Shown here one piece after another: positions 59,644 to 64,000 of a stretch of 64,000 bases of DNA; the first letter of the stretch is position 1, and every line of letters starts with the position of its first letter. Both the position numbers and the translations under genes were made by a program. Below the pieces are notes generated by a model. It ran no database searches. It was not told the origin of the DNA and saw nothing but the letters and a program-made list of their open reading frames with translations. This DNA is from Ceratobasidium sp. AG-K (lineage: Eukaryota > Basidiomycota > Agaricomycetes > Cantharellales > Ceratobasidiaceae), in contig JAWNGF010000003.1 of NCBI GenBank assembly GCA_037039685.1, positions 2,666,001-2,730,000 on the forward strand, in the 5' to 3' direction.

Positions 59644-60113
59644 CCTGACAGTGCCAGTATAGCCTCTGGCTCCATAGACAAACCGTTTCGTGTGTGAGAG
59701 GCGTCCGCCGATGCTGTGGTTACTGGATCGTTTCAATATCATATCGGATCTTTCAATTACATGACATTCTCTTCCGATGGTCTGTATATTATCTCTGACT
59801 CTCTGGTGATCGGACCGTAATAGTTTAGGATACGTACACCGGCAATGTTGCTTTTGGGCCGTTGCGAGGACACACGTCTAGAATACAATCGGCCGCTTTC
59901 TCTACTGGCAGCACACGTATTGTTTTTGGCGCCTATGACAATAGTGTCCTTGTCTGTGATGTACATACTAGGATCAATATCGACAGGGAGCCGCAAGGGC
60001 ACACATATTAGGTTCATTCCATTTTATTTTCCCACAATGGCAGACACATTGCATCTGGCTTTCCTGATGCCATCATTCAAGTTCAGAGAGGGTCAGAGTG
60101 CCACTCCGCTGAA
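59101..60113 (+). pseudogene. WD40-repeat relic (NLR/HET-type repeats)
   Basis: At least six degenerate WD40 units can be read in changing frames: DVVAGSFQGNESSIS, SDDSAIYLWDAHAGNVV with FHGHASRVLSLDF (59101-59337), TRIASGSYDFTVPVWGARNG (59335-59400), WIASGSGNNTVRVRDSS with PFRGHTPLVSS (59477-59583), SIASGSIDKPFRV (59655), GNVAFGPLRGHTSRIQSAAF (59843) and HNGRHIASGFPDAIIQV (60030). Frameshifts and stops separate them. The repeat style matches the C-terminal WD40 arrays of fungal NACHT proteins. No NACHT domain or start lies upstream. A T56 run interrupts one unit. Confidence 0.75.
59585..59640 (+). repeat. T56 homopolymer inside the WD40 relic
   Basis: 56 consecutive T. The flanking readings (GHTPLVSS before, APDSASIASGS after) would join through a single Phe codon, so a short T-run in a coding triplet seems to have expanded. 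Length may be imprecise because of sequencing. Confidence 0.85.
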
Positions 60114-60916
60114 TGATACCCAGAGGCGTATCGGAGCTATAGCCTTGAATAGAATTTTGTTCACTTTCCGAGTCCTGGGGTATGCGTACGCAACTGTAGT
60201 TGTAAGAAAGCACTGAGAACCGGCGTGGTATTCGCATATTACAGTAGCAAAACTAGTAGGGTATAACTGACTTCCCGGTGCATTATATCGATTGACTTTC
60301 GGCGCCACTCGGATGAGTTCATGCGAATGAAGGAGACCTTCATCCTGGTCGTGGGGGATTACTGAAACAACGGCCGGCGCAATCCGCTCATCTGATCGGG
60401 CTGAAATACGACTATGGATTTGCCCCCCTGAATAGAACATGGTCTTTTGCACGGTTTGGCGACTCCGTAAAGCGCTGAAAAGGTGTAGAAAATTTCGAGA
60501 TGAATAATAATAATTGTTCGCCATGTGAGGCGCTAGGAAGTGTCATAGGCAAAAGTCTGTACCTTTATTCTTAAGGGGATAGATGTGCGATGTGGTTGGG
60601 CATGGGAAGCAATTACTCGCAAGTACGAGAATTTTGAGAAGTGATCTCCCTGATAACTAGCCACGAGTTTGGACGATAATTAGGGCAAATGCAGGACCGC
60701 GTATAAACTTCGTATACATGGGGTAAGTAAAATGCTGTATTGTATTGTGGTCCATCAAGGCAAGCGCCCACCGCGGGTGCCAAACTGGCTGGATCAATGC
60801 TGAGTCATCGGCTTCAGTTGGTTGTGGCAACCACGTTGGCAGCTGACCAGCCGACCGTCGACGACCGTGATCCAATCCACAGAGCTGTTTCACTTTGCGC
60901 CTCACCTTAGATAGGA
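60114..60916. other. region between the WD40 relic and the Hsp70 relic
   Basis: No gene is supported. A 143-codon minus-strand reading (60524-60093) overlaps the relic and has no known motif. Confidence 0.3.
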
Positions 60917-61783
60917 ATGAAAGACGAAACATGGCGGGGACCCTCGAAGATCATCTTGGGGATTGATATTGGAACAACGCATAGTGCTGTATCGTTTGCG
61001 TACTTATTCGAAGGTACGAATGGTCGCTCAAGTGTCTATACATCCTTGGAGAGAAATGGAAACTAATTAATTTCATTATTACTGGGTAACAGGCGGTCCT
61101 CACGTCGTTCAGCACGTAGCTAAGTGGCCCGGGCAGCCTAATCATGCACCTGGTAGTAAGATCCCAACGATAATGTACTATAACATGGATGGAAAGGTTG
61201 TTTTGACGTAGTACGAATAAAGCAAACAACACTGATATCAACGGATATAGGCAACGTGCTTTGGAGCTGATGCACTCAAACCCGAGAATCGCGATCGTGC
61301 GGAGGATGAAGGGTGGTCGCTGGCAAAACACTTCAAACTACATTTACATCCTCAATCAATGGACGGGAAGAATAGGATTGTACTGGAGCGTACGTCCGAG
61401 CTGCTGCCTTTGTGTTTGGGATGATCTCATTTGCTTGAGGTAGCGCTGCCCTCCAGAGTCTCGTTGGCCACAATCTATACGGATTTGTTCTCCGAGAAGC
61501 TGGATTTCACTACACAACCATTCCTCCTAATATATGCATCCAGACGGGTGGTATATTTGTTGACCTTGAATGCAAGAAGTATATCGCAGATCTACTAGCA
61601 AAGGCTGGGTTTGAGGAAGAAATGGTTAAAGCATACGTATCTGCTGCAGCGGAGGACTTTGAAGCTACAGTGAAAAAGGAGTTTGTTTCTTCTGATAACT
61701 CCTATTCTATCAGCTTTCACGACAATTTTTTGACGAAGGCAGAGCTAGGAATCAGGCGTGGCAGGGTTACACTGAGCGGGTAA
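60917..61783 (+). pseudogene. Hsp70-like (HSPA12-type) gene with the middle deleted
   Basis: ATG 60917 opens MKDETWRGPSKIILGIDIGTT, the phosphate-1 loop of the Hsp70 nucleotide-binding domain, and continues to AVSFAYLFEG. Exons 2 and 3 give VVQHVAKWPGQPNHAPGSKI and FGADALKPENRDRAED with WSLAKHFKLHLHP, diagnostic of the HSPA12-like family expanded in agaricomycetes. After a damaged stretch (SLATIYTDLF, about 61468) the sequence jumps to a late part of the family, GGIFVDLECKKYIADLLAKA through RRGRVTLSG (61548-61780). The adenosine/phosphate-2 half of the ATPase is missing, so no working ATPase can result. A Tc1-like element lies directly downstream. Confidence 0.8.
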
Positions 61784-61845
61784 GTGATAGGTGGTTGTAT
61801 ATGCGTAAGATGGTCTTATTTCGAGACCATTTTTTCAATGGATAT

Positions 61846-63041
61846 ACAGTTTGCAACAAATTTGTACAAACGCCGGGCGCCTTTGTAATGTCTCAGTTGT
61901 ACACTCCAGCCAAAACCCCTAATAATTGAATGAAAAACTCAGAAGGGTAGTAAAACATGTGAGATAACGGCTCCAGTTTGTTGCGCGGAGTTCCATGCAG
62001 AAACGGCGGAGTAATAAATCGAACAAAACTCACAGTATGTATGTACAATTTTGTAACGTGTTTCACGGGCAGCAAGGCCACCACCTCAAAACACTGTAAA
62101 GTGTTTCTGACCAGCCTAGGGGGTATATAAATATTGTAATGGTTCCTACAAGACATTAAATCAATCATTTCTCACGTCAATCATGCCCAAAGCAATCTCT
62201 GAGCATAAGCTCAATTCTATCCTCTGTGGACTCAATTCTGGACACTCCGTCACTCGAATTGTCTCTGATTGCCACATTGCACGTGGTACAGTGAATAGTG
62301 TACGTGCCAAGCATTGTCCTGACCTCCCAAAGCCTGCGAGTGGGCAGCCCTGCAAACTTTGCCCGACTGCAGTCCGCCATGCTGTGTGTCTTGTCACCCA
62401 CGGAAATTCAGTATCAGCTACCCAGGCCACGCAATTACTGTCAAACATTATGGGGGTCACCATGCATCCTCAAACAGTTTGACGTGCCTTGAAAAGCGCT
62501 GGTCTTAAGGCCGTGAAGAAGGTCAAGAAACCAAAGCTCACCGCACGTGCTCGGAGGGAGCGACTTGCCTTTGCCCTGGCACACCAGCATTGGACAATAG
62601 AAGATTGGAAACAGGTGTTATGGTCGGACAAAACAAAGATCAATTGTCTGGGGTCCAATGGCGTCAAATGGGGCTGGGTTTGTGGAGGGAAGGAGCTTTT
62701 TGAGAGGCTGACGGTGGAGACAGGAAATTTTGGCGGCGGGTCTTTGATGTTCTGGGGGTGTATAGGATATGAGGGAACCGGGATCGGGTGCAGGATAGAC
62801 GGAACACTCACTAAGGAGTTATACCTGCAGATTTTGAAGGAAGAACTCAGCAACAGTGTTGAGCATTTAGGGCTGGAGCCGGAGACGGTGATTTTCCAAC
62901 AAGACAATGCAAGCACCCACAAGGCTAAAATTTGTCTCAAGTGGTTTGAAGATTCTGGAATGGAGGTACTGGAGTGGCCAGCATACTCACCAGACCTCAA
63001 CCCAATTGAAAATCTGTGGGCAGAGCTGAAAAGGCGTCTTG
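61846..63041 (+). mobile_element. third Tc1-like element, 3' end split by an LTR retrotransposon
   Basis: A candidate left end (TA, then CAGTTTGCAACAAATTTG) lies at 61844-61846; this border is tentative. The transposase starts at 62183 and is cut off at 63041 by an LTR. The right end would lie beyond the retrotransposon, outside the window. It is unrelated at the DNA level to the two 1619-bp copies. Confidence 0.6.
62183..63041 (+). pseudogene. Tc1-like transposase, one stop and truncated
   Basis: MPKAISEHKLNSILCGLNSG begins a helix-turn-helix (SVTRIVSDCHIARGTVNSV). TGA at 62480-62482 (after HPQTV, where Arg is expected) fits CGA to TGA. The same frame continues RALKSAGLKAVKKVKKPKL and the DDE domain: VLWSDKTKINCL, IFQQDNASTHKAKI and PDLNPIENLWAEL, with 34 residues between the last D and E. 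The coding frame runs into the LTR after LKRRL, losing the C-terminal tail. Confidence 0.88.
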
Positions 63042-63486
63042 TGTCACGACCTTTTCTGTATCTCTTTGTTTTGTCCTGTTTGTCTCGTGCTTGGTCTTGT
63101 TCTTCTCGCCTTGGCGCATTTAGTCGCCTTTATGTAAGCCATGACCGCGGGACATGCCCGCCTGGCCTGTTCCCTTGTTCCCTTGGAGTCCATGGACTTA
63201 TCCTTCTTCCTTTGTGTGTTGTCCTCTTCCCTCGGACTCTTGCTTTTCCTCTTTTTGTGTTCCTTTGTCGCTTGCTCTCTCTTGTACATAGCCACAGTAG
63301 ATAGTACATATACCAGCGACACAAGTCTTGTCTCCACAAGACTTGTTCTCTTGTTGTTTTCCCATCACCCATCGCATGACTCACTTAGGCCTTAGTTGCC
63401 GTCCATTTGACCTTTGCCATCGTCCCAACCCCCATCCTCACTGCCTGTGGAGTCTCGGCCTCCAAGGTTCGGTTAGGGTTGTGACA
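63042..63486 (+). repeat. 5' LTR of a second self-priming retrotransposon
   Basis: 445 bp, TGTCACGACC...GGGTTGTGACA. It shares tcacttagg(c/t)cttagt(t)gccgtcca (63381-63405) with the first element's LTR (4097-4120), so the two are related but distinct. ACAAGACTTGTTCT at 63336-63349 lies about 30 bp after a TATA-like CATATA and is complementary to the site just past the LTR. It has inserted into the Tc1-like transposase gene. Confidence 0.8.
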
Positions 63487-64000
63487 CTAGAACAAGTCTT
63501 GTCGCCTTTGTCGTGGATACAGCCTTTGTTGCTGTTGGAACCAGGTTTATCATCACCAGGTTATCTCTGAGCACTGCACACCCTTCACCATTGATAGCTA
63601 ATACCCCTATCTCTCCCCTGCATCATTTACACGTCGAGGCATATTGCAGCTCACATCCATTAGCACGTTGACGACATCCCCTATCCTCTGATATCACTGA
63701 GCCGTTGCCACCTAATCAGGAAGCGCCGCTCATATATTCTATTGGAACAAGGACCTCTGACACTTTTGCCTTGAACCTACCGTTGACTAGGTTCCCCCTT
63801 CTATCTATCTCTACCCAGGGGACTTTTCAATTGATAATCGATACTACTAGCCATATTTGGTCGCAGCGCACCAGGAAGCGCACTTATTATAGCTCATGTC
63901 GGTTTACCCACAGGGGGAATCGGTTTCAGGACGCATCAGTAGAACTTTCGGCCTAGGACACTCAACATCCCAGATTCCAAGTGCAACCGGCATCATGTCA
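63487..64000 (+). mobile_element. start of the internal region of the second retrotransposon
   Basis: AGAACAAGTCTTGT at 63489-63502, 2 nt after the LTR, is the exact complement of 63336-63349, giving a self-priming primer site. The following 500 bp are not clearly gag; an 83-codon reading (63705-63956) has no recognisable motif. The element would continue past the window edge unless this copy is truncated. Confidence 0.6.

Noticed and set aside
1..64000. CRISPR arrays, prokaryotic operons, rRNA or tRNA genes
   Set aside because: No spaced direct repeats, ribosome-binding sites or recognisable RNA genes were seen; spliced genes show a eukaryote.

Overview
The window looks like nuclear DNA of a filamentous basidiomycete, most likely an agaricomycete of the Rhizoctonia/Ceratobasidiaceae type. 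Genes are split by many 50-60 nt GT-AG introns, and the gene families are typical of that group (NACHT-type NLR, DUF6535, DUF6699, HSPA12-like Hsp70, copper radical oxidase). The genus is an inference from family content; no marker gene here proves it.

Layout. (1) 1-1203: 5' part of a minus-strand NLR gene running off the left edge. (2) 1532-11447: a nested repeat island. Two TA-flanked long-hairpin elements lie side by side, and the second is split by a complete chromovirus-type LTR retrotransposon (3714-10930) with a perfect 5-bp target duplication. (3) 12512-28712: a gene-dense block with an SDHAF3-type assembly factor, a SUV39/Clr4-like H3K9 methyltransferase divergent from an Hda1/Clr3-like deacetylase, an F-box/LRR protein, a large membrane-anchored amidohydrolase and a secreted copper radical oxidase. 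(4) 30907-41840: accessory genes, namely a Trp-repeat protein, a DUF6535 membrane protein whose intron carries a complete Tc1-like transposon exactly at the 3' splice site, and a decayed paralog. (5) 42363-48596: housekeeping genes (Sac1 phosphatase, LYR protein, Mgs1/WRNIP1 ATPase). (6) 48600-56030: gene-poor, with a second nearly identical Tc1-like copy and a CACGTG cluster. (7) 56031-64000: a DUF6699 gene and a possible small gene, then a graveyard of a WD40 relic, an internally deleted Hsp70 gene, a third Tc1-like element and, inside it, the start of a second self-priming LTR retrotransposon.

How it fits together. The clearest themes are recent transposition (Tc1 copies about 99.9% identical, LTRs differing at 3 of 455 sites), a strong bias of mutations to CpG to TpG/CpA in repeats, and a divergent pair of heterochromatin enzymes 385 bp apart next to a chromodomain-bearing retroelement. 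CpG decay suggests methylation and deamination of repeats, and the hairpin elements could feed small-RNA silencing; both are inferences. Exon coordinates were read by hand from splice signals and reading-frame phase.
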